From: Spartobacteria bacterium LR76
GTDB taxonomy: Bacteria; Verrucomicrobiota; Verrucomicrobiia; Chthoniobacterales; Terrimicrobiaceae
DNA length: 64,000 bases
Direction: 5' to 3'
Assembly: GCA_003054655.1 (NCBI GenBank)
Contig: QAYZ01000014.1
Location: 124,001-188,000 of the forward strand
The first letter of the stretch is position 1. Each line of letters begins with the position of its first letter. A model generated the notes under the pieces. It saw only the letters and a program-made list of their open reading frames with translations, was not told the DNA's origin and did not search any database. Of this stretch, positions 7,985 to 16,715 are shown piece by piece. The translations under genes were made by a program, and so were the position numbers.

Positions 7985-8754
7985 AGCTTGTCATCTCTTA
8001 CGACGGTGCGCCCTTCGCCGGCTGGCAGAGCCAGGCCGGAGGCGATGCCGTGCAGGACGTGATCGAGGCGGCATTCCGCAAGATCGTGGGCGACCGCGTG
8101 GTCGTGCAGGGATCGGGTCGCACCGATGCGGGTGTACACGCGCTGGCGCAGGTGGCGCATGCCGAGGTGCCGGACGGTTCACTGCCGCTCGGCTCGTGGC
8201 TTCGCGCGCTCAATGCCAACCTGCCTCCCGGCGTACGCATCATGCGCGTCACGCGGGCATCAAAGGACTTTCACGCCCGCTTCTCCGCCACGGGCAAGGT
8301 CTACCGCTATCTCATTCGTAATGGCCAGGTGCTGCCTCCGCTGGAGCTGGGTCGCGTCTGGCATGTGGCATCGCCGCTCGCGGTCGGCGACCTCCGCGCC
8401 GCGGCGGAAATCTTTGTGGGCGAGCACGACTTTGCCGCGTTTGCCGCGAATCGCGGCGGCCCCATCCACAGCACCGTGCGCCGGATCACGTCGATCACGA
8501 TCATGGAGAGGGCGGGACTCTTTTCGCTACGTTTCGAGGGTGGGGGATTTCTTTACAAGATGGTGCGCATGCTCACCGCCGCGCTGGTGCGTCATGCGCA
8601 GGGGAAAGCTTCTCTCGATGACCTTCGCTCCATTCTTCTCGAGGGCAAACCCAAGTGGAACCACGTCGCGCCCGCCGAGGGACTGTACCTTGAGAAGGTG
8701 CTCTACACCGGCACGCCTAAGTCCCGGCAGGCGCAGCCGCCTGGAGCGGTCTGA
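7975..8754 (+). CDS. truA: tRNA pseudouridine(38-40) synthase TruA
   Basis: 259 residues. It isomerises uridines 38-40 in the tRNA anticodon stem. The catalytic aspartate is D51 in GRTDAGVHALAQVAH. SYDGAPFAGWQ at the start, the ARFSATGKVYRY block and MVRMLTAALV near the end are all family features. The start at 7975 lies inside the ruvX end. The 3' end overlaps the convergent secreted-protein gene by 38 bases. Confidence 0.95.
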   Translation: MRLKLVISYDGAPFAGWQSQAGGDAVQDVIEAAFRKIVGDRVVVQGSGRTDAGVHALAQVAHAEVPDGSLPLGSWLRALNANLPPGVRIMRVTRASKDFHARFSATGKVYRYLIRNGQVLPPLELGRVWHVASPLAVGDLRAAAEIFVGEHDFAAFAANRGGPIHSTVRRITSITIMERAGLFSLRFEGGGFLYKMVRMLTAALVRHAQGKASLDDLRSILLEGKPKWNHVAPAEGLYLEKVLYTGTPKSRQAQPPGAV

Positions 8755-9238
8755 TCTTCAGCGCATAATTGTCGTAGTCGAGCTGAAGGCCCGCCATCTC
8801 GGCGATGTAGCGCAGGGCCTCGGTGGCCGGGACGTTTTGCAGGGAGAGGGTGACTTTGGCCGGGAAATCCGACGGCACCATCCAGACCAGGCTGACCTTC
8901 TGCTTTCCCTCGGTCAGCTTCTCAATGCGTTGGACTACGTAGTCGATGCCCTCGCGGGCGGTCACGTCGGAGAGTTCCACCTTGGGAATGATGACCTTCT
9001 TCAGCGCACCCTGCAGGCCGGAGTCGCTGGACTTGAGCTTCATCGCGGTGATCCGTGCGTAGTTCTGCGCGGTGGTATCCTTCGGATTCTGTGCCAGAGC
9101 GGCATCGAAGAGCATGCGGGCGTTCTCGTAATCGCCTTTCTTGAATGCCGCGATGCCCTCGGCGACCATGGGATTCTGAGGGGTCTGGGCAAAGGAGCAC
9201 TGGAGGGCGAGGAGGACCGCGATGAGGCCTCGTTTCAT
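8717..9238 (-). CDS. Secreted TPR/STN-like protein of unknown function
   Basis: 173 residues. A cleavable signal peptide (MKRGLIAVLLALQCSFA) is followed by a single TPR-like unit (GIAAFKKGDYENARMLFDAAL). The C-terminal half ends FPAKVTLSLQNVPATEALRYIAEMAGLQLDYDNYALKI. That last pattern, a beta strand, 'NVPATEALRYI' helix and 'L.Y....AL.I' strands, resembles the secretin/TonB short N-terminal (STN) domain. It is therefore an exported protein of unknown role. A longer start at 9274 would remove the clean signal peptide and is not preferred. The 86 bases to the divergent amidase gene likely hold both promoters. Confidence 0.7.
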   Translation of the reverse strand: MKRGLIAVLLALQCSFAQTPQNPMVAEGIAAFKKGDYENARMLFDAALAQNPKDTTAQNYARITAMKLKSSDSGLQGALKKVIIPKVELSDVTAREGIDYVVQRIEKLTEGKQKVSLVWMVPSDFPAKVTLSLQNVPATEALRYIAEMAGLQLDYDNYALKIRPLQAAAPAGT

Positions 9239-9324
9239 GGCGGGAAGTGTACCTCGGAAATTCCCAAAGATCAACGCACAGGCATCCTTGATTGGCCGTG
9301 CTCATCTGTTACCGTGCGCGGGTA

Positions 9325-10425
9325 ATGCGGAGCATCGTAACTCTTTGCGGCTTGTTGTTTTTCCTCCTGGCCGCGCTGGCCCCCTCCGCCCGCGCTCAGT
9401 TGACCGAGGAGCAGAAACGCCAGCTCTTCCTCCAGGCCCGGGAGGACATCCGCCCCGTCCCCGCCGCCTCCTCCACACCGCGCCCGAAGCCCCGCGCCAC
9501 CAGCACTCCGCGCCCCGCCCTGACTCCCACACCCAAGCCGAAAGCCACCCCCGCACCTGAGGAGGAAGAGCCGACTCCGACTCCGAAAAAGCAGGTGAAG
9601 GAGGACGAGGAGCCAGCCAGGCCGGCCAAAAGCGAACCGGAGAAGGATGAGGACGCTCCGGCTCCCACGCCGAAAAAAATCTCCCGTGAGGAAGAGGAAC
9701 CTCCCGCGCAACCGCAGAAAACCGCGCGCGAAGAATCGACGCCCGCTCCCGCCAGGCCCTCGGAGGAAGACCTGAAACCCGCCGCCGGAGGGCAGGTGCC
9801 GCAGGGCAAAACCCCGGGCGGAGTGCCGCTCAATGCGCCCATCGTCATTGAGAAATCCGGCCTCGAGGCCGACCAGGGCGAGCAGCCCCCGGCCAAGAAT
9901 ATCGGCGGCTGGTTCAAGCGCTGGAAATACCTGACTCCCTCCGTGCGCCGCGCCATCGACCAGGCCCGCGTGAAGAAAGGGCGCTGGAAATACATCATCG
10001 TCCACAACAGCGGCACCCGGCAGGGCAACGCCCGCATCTTTGACGTCTACCATCGGCGCGTCCGCAAGATGCAGAACGGCCTCGCCTACCACTTCGTCAT
10101 CGGCAATGGCTCATCCTCCGGCGATGGCGAGATCGAGATCGGTGATCGCTGGCGCAGGCAGATCAATGGAGGCCACGTCGCCAGCGACTATCTCAATGAC
10201 ATCGCGATCGGCATCTGCCTCGTCGGAGACCTGAACCGTGATCGCCCGACCAAGGCCCAGATGGCCGCTCTCGACGAGCTCATCGTCTATCTGCGCGGTC
10301 GCGTGGGCAAGGTCAAGGGCAAGCCCGCCATCGTCCTCCCTCACAAGGAAATCAATCCCAAGCCCACCGACTGCCCGGGCAACCGGTTTGACTACAAATG
10401 GCTGAAACAGAAGTTCGGCTCCTAA
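9325..10425 (+). CDS. Secreted PGRP/N-acetylmuramoyl-L-alanine amidase-like protein
   Basis: 366 residues. A signal peptide (about 1-24, ending ARA) precedes a long disordered linker (about 45-165) rich in Thr-Pro, Lys and Glu. An amidase_2/PGRP domain spans about 220-366. Zinc ligands in the T7-lysozyme pattern are visible: H227 in VHNSGT, H340 in LPHKEI and C350 in TDCPG. YHFVIGNG and GGHVASDYLN complete the fold. It should hydrolyse the MurNAc-L-Ala bond in the periplasm. The ATG at 9325 gives the signal peptide; an earlier in-frame start would bury it. Confidence 0.85.
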   Translation: MRSIVTLCGLLFFLLAALAPSARAQLTEEQKRQLFLQAREDIRPVPAASSTPRPKPRATSTPRPALTPTPKPKATPAPEEEEPTPTPKKQVKEDEEPARPAKSEPEKDEDAPAPTPKKISREEEEPPAQPQKTAREESTPAPARPSEEDLKPAAGGQVPQGKTPGGVPLNAPIVIEKSGLEADQGEQPPAKNIGGWFKRWKYLTPSVRRAIDQARVKKGRWKYIIVHNSGTRQGNARIFDVYHRRVRKMQNGLAYHFVIGNGSSSGDGEIEIGDRWRRQINGGHVASDYLNDIAIGICLVGDLNRDRPTKAQMAALDELIVYLRGRVGKVKGKPAIVLPHKEINPKPTDCPGNRFDYKWLKQKFGS

Positions 10426-10440
10426 CGTATTAAATATCGA

Positions 10441-11304
10441 ATGAAAATCGGGATTTCTGGAGCTTCGGGATTCATCGGGAGCGAGCTTTGTGAGCAGGCG
10501 TCCAAACGCCACGAGATCGTGAGGTTTTCCCGGCGGGCGAGAGGCGGCGGCCGGCTCTGGTCTGTCTCGAAAAAGCCGGATCTCGAGGGTCTCGACACTT
10601 TCATCAATCTCGCGGGCGAGTCGATCATGGGGCTTTGGACCCCAGCCAAACGGCGGAGGATTGCTGACAGCCGCGTGATGGGAACCCGCCGCCTGGTCGA
10701 GGCTCTGGCGGAGAAGGGCAATACCGTGAAGACGCTGGTGAACGCATCCGCCATCGGATTTTATGGGGATACGGGGGAGAACGAGGTGGACGAGGCCTCT
10801 CCGGCAGGCAGCGGATTTCTCGCCGAGGTTTGCCAGCGCTGGGAAGCCGAGGCTCTCAAGGCCGAGGAATATGGTGTGCGTGTCGTCCGGGTGCGGGTCG
10901 GATTTGTCCTCGGCAAGGGCGGAGCGATGAAGCTCATCAAGCCGGTGTTTTCCCTCGGTCTCGGAGGCAACCTCGGCTCCGGCCGTCAGTGGATGAGCGG
11001 CGTCCATGTCGAGGATGTCGCCGGAGCCTTCCTCTGGGCGGCGGAGAATGACGGTGTCGCGGGACCAGTCAATGCCGTGATACCCGAGCCGTTTCGCAAT
11101 CACGAGTTCACCCGCCGGCTGGCCCATGCGCTGCACCGGCCGGCCTTCCTGCCGGCCCCCGCCTTTGCCATGCGGCTGGTCCTGGGGCGTCTCTCCAGCC
11201 TGCTCCTGGACAGTTCACGGGTGCTGCCGCGGGCGCTGAAGGAAGGCGGCTATCGCTACAGGCATCCCAGCCTGACAAACGTCCTGATCCGCTGTCTCGA
11301 GTAA
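10441..11304 (+). CDS. TIGR01777 family NAD(P)-dependent epimerase (SDR39U1-like)
   Basis: 287 residues of an extended SDR. The dinucleotide motif GASGFIG lies at 6-12, followed by INLAGESIMGLWTPAKRRRI, VNASAIGFYG and the C-terminal extension with NHEFTRRLAHALHRP and DSSRVLPRALKEGGYRYRHP typical of TIGR01777. The substrate is unknown, although cell-division effects have been reported for some homologues. It follows the amidase by 15 bases and probably shares its transcript. Confidence 0.88.
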   Translation: MKIGISGASGFIGSELCEQASKRHEIVRFSRRARGGGRLWSVSKKPDLEGLDTFINLAGESIMGLWTPAKRRRIADSRVMGTRRLVEALAEKGNTVKTLVNASAIGFYGDTGENEVDEASPAGSGFLAEVCQRWEAEALKAEEYGVRVVRVRVGFVLGKGGAMKLIKPVFSLGLGGNLGSGRQWMSGVHVEDVAGAFLWAAENDGVAGPVNAVIPEPFRNHEFTRRLAHALHRPAFLPAPAFAMRLVLGRLSSLLLDSSRVLPRALKEGGYRYRHPSLTNVLIRCLE

Positions 11305-11311
11305 CGAGCGG

Positions 11312-11785
11312 CTAGGCCAGCTTGCGCTCGGCGGCGCGAAAGCCGGTGATCTCGCCCGCTTCGCTGCGGATCGGCTCCATGGAAATCTCCACGCGGTAGG
11401 CCGAGCCATCCTTGTGGTAGTTCACCAGCCGCACGACGCAGGGTTCTCCGCGCCGAATTGCCTGACGAAGGGCGTCGACGGCGTCGGGTTCGGTTTCCGG
11501 TCCCTGCAGGAAGCTGCCCGGCTTCTTGCCCCGGATCTCGGGAAAGGTATAGCCGCACAGGCCGGTGAAGGCGGGATTGATCGCGACGATGCCGCCTTTG
11601 GCATCCGTCTCCACCCGTGGCGGTTCGGCTTCAATACGCTCCAGCACGCGGGAACGCAGCGTGGACGGGGGCGCGATGGGGGTGATCTGGTCCCTCAAGT
11701 CGCTGGCGAGGCGTGCCAGGCCCTTGCCGGACGCCTGACGGCTCGATCCCTGGGCTTCATTAAGGAAAGACGATACGGAAATCAT
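11312..11785 (-). CDS. Stand-alone PAS-domain protein, LOV-like but lacking the flavin cysteine
   Basis: 157 residues. The N-terminal half is helical; a PAS core spans about 60-150. GYTFPEIRGKKPGSFLQGPE then NYHKDGSAYRVEI closely follow the LOV/PAS layout, but the photoactive cysteine of the LOV motif (GRNCRFLQ) is absent: the equivalent segment reads KKPGSFLQ. A ligand-sensing or heterodimer role is more likely than blue-light sensing. There is no output domain. It is the last gene of the minus-strand run that begins with the kinase gene. Confidence 0.8.
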   Translation of the reverse strand: MISVSSFLNEAQGSSRQASGKGLARLASDLRDQITPIAPPSTLRSRVLERIEAEPPRVETDAKGGIVAINPAFTGLCGYTFPEIRGKKPGSFLQGPETEPDAVDALRQAIRRGEPCVVRLVNYHKDGSAYRVEISMEPIRSEAGEITGFRAAERKLA

Positions 11786-11852
11786 CGGAGACGCAACGTG
11801 TGGAAATGCCAGATGGATGCAGCCAAGTCAACCGAAGCGGGAACCCCGGGGA

Positions 11853-12293
11853 TCAGTCGCGATGATAGGGCAGGCCGGCTTTGATCGTGCAGGCGCGGTA
11901 AATTTGTTCCAAGGCAACGACTAGCGCCAGTTCGTGCTGGAGAGTTCCCGTCGTGAGCGACCAGACGAGGTCGGCTTTTTCCCGCACGGCGGGAATCAAG
12001 CCATCCGCTCCGCCGACGATGAGGGCGCAGGGCTTTTTGGGATGCAGCTCGATTTTTTCGAGTTCTGCGGAAAACGCCCGGCTGGTGAACATCCGACCGC
12101 GCTCATCCATGACGAGCCGGAAGCATCCCTCGCTCTTTTCCAGCAGAGCCTTGCCCTCCTTGTCCTGGGTCGAGGCTTTGACCGTCTCGACCTCCACGGA
12201 GCCGAAGTTCCGCAGGCGCGAGAGGTATTCCTCGATACCGTCGCGGGCGTAGGAGAGACGCGGCTTGCCGACGGCCACGATGCGCCAGCGCAT
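11853..12293 (-). CDS. rlmH: 23S rRNA (pseudouridine1915-N3)-methyltransferase RlmH
   Basis: 146 residues, SPOUT-class methyltransferase. The SAM-binding knot has IVGGADGL near 95-102, and the C-terminus reads EQIYRACTIKAGLPYHRD, the family ending. It modifies helix 69 of the ribosome. It starts 7 bases after the lipA stop, so the two are co-transcribed. Confidence 0.95.
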   Translation of the reverse strand: MRWRIVAVGKPRLSYARDGIEEYLSRLRNFGSVEVETVKASTQDKEGKALLEKSEGCFRLVMDERGRMFTSRAFSAELEKIELHPKKPCALIVGGADGLIPAVREKADLVWSLTTGTLQHELALVVALEQIYRACTIKAGLPYHRD

Positions 12294-12299
12294 GGCGGG

Positions 12300-13196
12300 C
12301 TATTTCTTCTTGGCCTGGACCGGGTTGAAGTCGGCGGCGTGGTAGGAACTGCGCACCAGCGGGCCGCTGGCCACGAACTCAAAGCCCTTGTTGCGGGCGA
12401 TGTCGCCGTAAAGCTGGAAGGTCTCCGGGCTGACGTACTCCACCACTGGCAGGTGCTGCGGGGTCGGGCGGAGGTACTGGCCGAGCGTGAGCACGGTGAC
12501 ATTGGCCTCGCGCAGGTCGTCCATGGCCTGGAAAATCTCGGGTTCTGTCTCGCCGAGGCCGAGCATGAGGCCGCTCTTGGTGATGGCCTCGGGGTCCATC
12601 TCGCGCACGCGGCGCAGCACGTCGAGCGAGAGGCGGTACTTGGCGCGGGAGCGAACCATCGGGGTCAGGCGCTCCACCGTCTCGAGGTTGTGGTTGAAAA
12701 TGTTCGGCTTCGCATCGACCACGACGCGGATCGGGTCGTCCTTGCCGTTGAAGTCCGGCGTGAGCACCTCGACGATGATGTCGGGATCGACGCCGCGGAT
12801 GGCCTCGATCGTGCGGGCAAAATGCAGAGCGCCGCCGTCGGCCACGTCGTCGCGGGCGACGGCGGTGATGACGACATGCTTGAGCTTGAGCCGCCGGATC
12901 GCCTCGGCGACGCGCTGGGGCTCGTCTTCCTCAAGCGGGAGGGGTTTGGCGGTGGCGACGGCGCAGAATCCGCAGGCGCGGGTGCAGCGTTCACCGGCGA
13001 TCATGAAAGTGGCGGTGCCATGGCTCCAGCACTCCCAGCGGTTCGGGCACTGGGCGCTCTCGCAGACCGTGTGCAGCTTCAGGTCGGAAACGAGTGTCTT
13101 CGTCGAGAAAAAGACCGGGTTCGAAGGCAATCGCACCTTGATCCAATCCGGCTTTTTGGCTTGGTGAAGCTCGGGATTAATCTTGGGCGCTGGCAT
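12300..13196 (-). CDS. lipA: Lipoyl synthase
   Basis: 298-residue radical SAM enzyme that inserts two sulfurs into octanoyl groups on E2 and GcvH proteins. Both 4Fe-4S clusters are visible. The auxiliary cluster motif is CESAQCPNRWECW (C-x4-C-x5-C) and the radical SAM motif is CTRACGFC (C-x3-C-x2-C). The C-terminal RSSYHAADF contains the conserved serine ligand of the auxiliary cluster. No lipB is present in the window. Confidence 0.97.
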   Translation of the reverse strand: MPAPKINPELHQAKKPDWIKVRLPSNPVFFSTKTLVSDLKLHTVCESAQCPNRWECWSHGTATFMIAGERCTRACGFCAVATAKPLPLEEDEPQRVAEAIRRLKLKHVVITAVARDDVADGGALHFARTIEAIRGVDPDIIVEVLTPDFNGKDDPIRVVVDAKPNIFNHNLETVERLTPMVRSRAKYRLSLDVLRRVREMDPEAITKSGLMLGLGETEPEIFQAMDDLREANVTVLTLGQYLRPTPQHLPVVEYVSPETFQLYGDIARNKGFEFVASGPLVRSSYHAADFNPVQAKKK

Positions 13197-13230
13197 AGGG
13201 TGCAGAGAATCGGCTCAATCGGCAGGGGTG

Positions 13231-13839
13231 TCAAACCCTGAGGGAATTTCTTCCCGCGAGGGCGCGTTGCAGGGTGAGGGGATCGGCGTGCTCCAGACCG
13301 CCTCCCGCGGGCAGGCCGTGGGCGATGCGGGTGAGCTTCACCTCAAGACCGGAGAGGATTTCGGCGACGTAATTCGTCGTGGCCTCGCCCTCCACGTCCG
13401 CGCTCAGGGCCAGGATGATCTCGCTGGGCGGGTTCTCGGCGATGCGCTTGAGCAGCTCGGCGATACGGAGATCCTCTGGTCCCACATTGTCGAGCGGAGC
13501 GAGCCTTCCGCCGAGGACATGGTATCTGCCTCGGAAAAATCCCGTGCGCTCGATGGGCAGGATGTCGGTGGCATTTTCCACCACGCAAATTTCCGAGTGG
13601 CGCGTCTCGTCGAGGCAGATTTCGCAAAGCTCCTCCGTGGCGAAGAATCCGCACTGGGCGCACGGCTTCAAGTGCTCGGCGGCTTCGCGCAGGCTGTCGG
13701 CCAGTTCGAGGGGCTTGGCGTCCTTGGCGGCGGTGAGCCAGAGCGCGATGCGCTCCGCGCTGCGCGGCCCGATGCCGGGCAGGAGCCGGAGCTGACGGGC
13801 GAGCTGGCGGAAGGGTTCGGGATAATCGACCGGCCGCAT
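13231..13839 (-). CDS. recR: Recombination mediator RecR
   Basis: 202 residues. An HhH segment (LLPGIGPRSAERIALWL) is followed by a four-cysteine zinc finger (CAQC and CEIC) and a Toprim domain starting ICVVENATDILPIERTG, with YHVLGGRLAPLDNVGPEDL downstream. With RecF/O it loads RecA at gaps. It lies between the cyclase-like gene and lipA with short spacers (25 and 34 bases). Confidence 0.96.
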   Translation of the reverse strand: MRPVDYPEPFRQLARQLRLLPGIGPRSAERIALWLTAAKDAKPLELADSLREAAEHLKPCAQCGFFATEELCEICLDETRHSEICVVENATDILPIERTGFFRGRYHVLGGRLAPLDNVGPEDLRIAELLKRIAENPPSEIILALSADVEGEATTNYVAEILSGLEVKLTRIAHGLPAGGGLEHADPLTLQRALAGRNSLRV

Positions 13840-13864
13840 GTGAGACAGGTACGGCGGGGCCGGA

Positions 13865-15127
13865 TCAGGCTCCGAAGAGGCTCATCTCGCCCTTGGTGGA
13901 CTCGTCCTCGCCGCGGCGGGAACGCTCCACGCGCTGGATGTAATAGTCGAGCGCCGGGTCGGGGATGCCGGTGATGCGGGCCTTGGAGAACTCCTCGATG
14001 GCCTTCTCCCACTTCTTGTCGCGGACGTAGATGACTCCGCGCCAGAAGTGGTCGCGGCTGCGCTCCCGCTCGGGCGAGAGGCTGTGCTTCGGCGCGAGGA
14101 TCTCGTAAAGCTCCACGCGCCGGCGCTCGCCGGCGGCCTTGAGCACCTCGATCGGGCGGGCTTCAAAAGTGTCCGACGCCTGTTCAAAGGTCTCGGGGCC
14201 GACGAGGATGCGGCACCCGTAGGTGGCGCAGGCGGCGCAAAGGCGGCGGGCAAACTCGACGGCGGGACCGGCCACGCTGAAGTTCACCAGTCGGCTGCCA
14301 CCATAGGCGGCGGCGATCATCTCGCCGGAGTTTACGCCGATGCGGAAATCGAACCGGCGCTGCCACGTGGCGTCGCACTCGCGGTTCAGGTTGTCCAGGC
14401 GGATCATCAGGTCGAGCGCGGCGCGGCAGGCGCGGGAGGCGTGTTTTTCATCCGGCAGGGGCGTGCCAAAGACCACGCGCAGGCTCTCGCCCGTGCATTC
14501 GTCCAGATAACCACCCACCTCGACGAGATAGTCGGAGGCGGTCTGGAGATAAAGGTTGGTCATCGCCGCATAATCCTCGGGCGAAAGGAGTTGCATCAGT
14601 TCGCGGTGGTTGTGCACCTCGCAGACGATCACCGTGCCCTCGGTCAGGGTGCCGGGGAAGCTGACGGGTTCATTACCGTTCACAAGCTGGTTGAAGACCG
14701 AGCGTGAGATGCGGTGACCGAAGAGCCGCTCCAGCACCTTTTTGCGCGATCCGCTGCCGCTGCGGCCATAAAGCAGGCCGACGATGTACGCGATGAGCAC
14801 CGCGAAGACGCTCGGGAACGGCGAGAAAAAGACGTTGTAGAGCGAGAAGACCTTCGATCCCGTGAGCAGCAGCAGGATGGTGGCGGCGGCGACCACCGTC
14901 TTCAGCGACGGGCGGGTGATGTCGACCGTCGTCCAGGCGATGGCGTAGCTGAAGAACGCCATGAGCAGGATCTGCGCGAGCACCGGCACGGTCGTCGCGT
15001 GCTTCAGGGCGTAAATTTTGTCGAGGATGAGGTCGGGGGTGGTGGAAACCCAGCCGGCGGCGAAGAGCACGGTCACGATGGCCGTGCTGACGGTGCCGAT
15101 AAGAATGGTTGCCTTAAGATATCTCAT
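13865..15127 (-). CDS. Membrane protein with degenerate class III adenylate/guanylate cyclase domain
   Basis: 420 residues. About four N-terminal membrane helices (roughly 6-26, 47-68, 76-100, 105-121) precede a CHD-type cyclase domain (about 163-315). The fold is recognisable ([47 protein letters not shown]). The two metal aspartates appear replaced by glutamates (E170 and E214). The usual Asn of the transition-state pair is E291, while an arginine remains at 294-295. Conventional cyclase activity is doubtful, and it may be a regulatory or pseudo-enzyme. A helical tail follows. It overlaps the ClpX-like gene by 4 bases (ATGA). Confidence 0.82.
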   Translation of the reverse strand: MRYLKATILIGTVSTAIVTVLFAAGWVSTTPDLILDKIYALKHATTVPVLAQILLMAFFSYAIAWTTVDITRPSLKTVVAAATILLLLTGSKVFSLYNVFFSPFPSVFAVLIAYIVGLLYGRSGSGSRKKVLERLFGHRISRSVFNQLVNGNEPVSFPGTLTEGTVIVCEVHNHRELMQLLSPEDYAAMTNLYLQTASDYLVEVGGYLDECTGESLRVVFGTPLPDEKHASRACRAALDLMIRLDNLNRECDATWQRRFDFRIGVNSGEMIAAAYGGSRLVNFSVAGPAVEFARRLCAACATYGCRILVGPETFEQASDTFEARPIEVLKAAGERRRVELYEILAPKHSLSPERERSRDHFWRGVIYVRDKKWEKAIEEFSKARITGIPDPALDYYIQRVERSRRGEDESTKGEMSLFGA

Positions 15128-16698
15128 GTTGCGGAATCAGGTTGCGGCTGCCGGTAGGATGCCACCACCCACTCGCTCAACACGCCGTCGGGATGGTCCA
15201 CCGCCCGTGACGGCACGGAGAATTCGATGCGACCGCTGTTTCTCTTTATCAGAGTAAGGCCAAATTGGTAGTCCTTAAAAGCGCGCTCGCAAAACTCCCG
15301 CACTCCGATGTTCTCCTCCCCGGCCCGGGTGATGATGCGCGCGACGGCCTCTTCCTCAAAGGTGAGACGCAGGCCGTGCTCGGCGGAAAACCGGTCGGCA
15401 AACTCGATGACGATGGCCTGCAGGGCCTTTTCCCGCTCGGCATGACCCGCGCGCAGGAGTTCCTCCAGGGCGGCCTTCGGGTCGTCGATCAGCGCCGCCG
15501 TCACCGTGAACGACCGCACGCCGGAACCCGGCAGCTCAAATTTGAAATCGCGGAAGATGCGCTCGCAAACGGTGAGCAACCCCCGCGCGCCCGTCCCCTC
15601 ATGGGCGGCTCGGGCGGCGATGCGGCGCAGCGCGTCATCCTCGAAATACACCTCCAACCCGTAGGCGTGGAAGGCCCGCTCGTACTGGCGGATGATGCTG
15701 CCCTCGGAGCGCTTGAGGATTTCAAAGAGATCGTCCTCGCTGAGGTGATCGCAGATGACGCGGACGGGCAGGCGGCCGACGAATTCCGGCTCCATGCCAT
15801 AGTCCACGAGGTCGCGGGTCTCGGCCGCGCGCAGGAGGTCGGCCCCCTCGGGCTGCAGGGCTGGTTCGGCGGCGAAGCCGATGTGAGCGTGACGGAGCCT
15901 GCGGGCCACCCGGTCGCCGAGTTTGTCAAAAGCCCCGGAGACGATGAAAAGGACGTGCCGGGTATTGATCGAGTCGCGAGCGACCTTGCCCTTGCGCTGG
16001 AATTCCATCGCGGCCTGCAACTGGGCCTGGAGATCGTTGGCGCTGCGGAGCGGCACCTCGGTCTCCTCCATGAGCTTGAGCAGGGCGGTCTGCACGCCTC
16101 GCCCGCTCACGTCGCGCCCCATGGCTTCGCCGCTGCTGGCGATCTTGTCGATCTCGTCGATGTAGACGATGCCGTACTGGGCGAGGGAGACATTGCCGTC
16201 GGCCTTGTGGACGAGTTCGCGGATGAGATCCTCCACGTCGCCGCCGACATAGCCGGTCTCGCTGAATTTCGTCGCGTCGGCCTTGACGAAGGGCACGCCG
16301 ATGAGATCGGCGATGTGCTTGACCAGATAGGTTTTGCCCACGCCGGTCGGGCCGATGATGACGACGTTTTGCTTGGCGTACTCGATCTTCGCCGCTTCCT
16401 CGGGCGGCAGGGAGGCGACGTGCTTGGCGTGGTTGTAGTGGTCGCAGACGGCGATGGCCAGGGCCTTCTTGGCTTCCGCCTGCTGGATGACGAAGCGGTC
16501 GAGATGCTGCTTGATGTCCCGGGGCCGGTGGTTGAAGTCAAACTCCACCTTGTCTGTGTCGGTTTCCCCGCCTTCGCCGTTCGGCACGGGTTCGGCTTGC
16601 ACGCCCGGGTTGGCGGGAGTTCCGCCGAGGCTGGCTCGGAGAAATTCCTGGAGCTTCTGCTGGAGTTGTTCGGGTGAAGGAAGGTTGGGTTCGCTCAT
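15124..16698 (-). CDS. ClpX-like AAA+ unfoldase without the zinc domain, with a duplicated C-terminal small domain
   Basis: 524 residues. The AAA+ core (about 55-390) has Walker A GPTGVGKT (116-123), Walker B YIDEID (179-184), a ClpX-type pore loop GYVG (149-152), arginine-finger region GRLP (308-311) and sensor-2 GARG (370-373). An IGF loop (273-275), the ClpP docking tripeptide in ClpX, is kept. The N-terminal Cys4 domain of true ClpX is missing; a short Gln/Leu helix and a linker replace it. A second copy of the small alpha domain follows at about 432-484, with [10 protein letters not shown] against [10 protein letters not shown] in the first copy. It is a paralogue and not the housekeeping clpX, and it is probably an unfoldase for special substrates. 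Confidence 0.85.
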   Translation of the reverse strand: MSEPNLPSPEQLQQKLQEFLRASLGGTPANPGVQAEPVPNGEGGETDTDKVEFDFNHRPRDIKQHLDRFVIQQAEAKKALAIAVCDHYNHAKHVASLPPEEAAKIEYAKQNVVIIGPTGVGKTYLVKHIADLIGVPFVKADATKFSETGYVGGDVEDLIRELVHKADGNVSLAQYGIVYIDEIDKIASSGEAMGRDVSGRGVQTALLKLMEETEVPLRSANDLQAQLQAAMEFQRKGKVARDSINTRHVLFIVSGAFDKLGDRVARRLRHAHIGFAAEPALQPEGADLLRAAETRDLVDYGMEPEFVGRLPVRVICDHLSEDDLFEILKRSEGSIIRQYERAFHAYGLEVYFEDDALRRIAARAAHEGTGARGLLTVCERIFRDFKFELPGSGVRSFTVTAALIDDPKAALEELLRAGHAEREKALQAIVIEFADRFSAEHGLRLTFEEEAVARIITRAGEENIGVREFCERAFKDYQFGLTLIKRNSGRIEFSVPSRAVDHPDGVLSEWVVASYRQPQPDSAT

Positions 16699-16715
16699 GG
16701 AAAAGGCGGGAAAAA

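Noticed and set aside
13865-15127. Functional adenylate cyclase
   Set aside because: The metal-binding Asp positions and the transition-state Asn appear substituted, so it is listed as a degenerate domain.
15124-16698. Housekeeping clpX
   Set aside because: The Cys4 N-terminal domain is absent, there is a second small domain, and clpP and tig are not adjacent.
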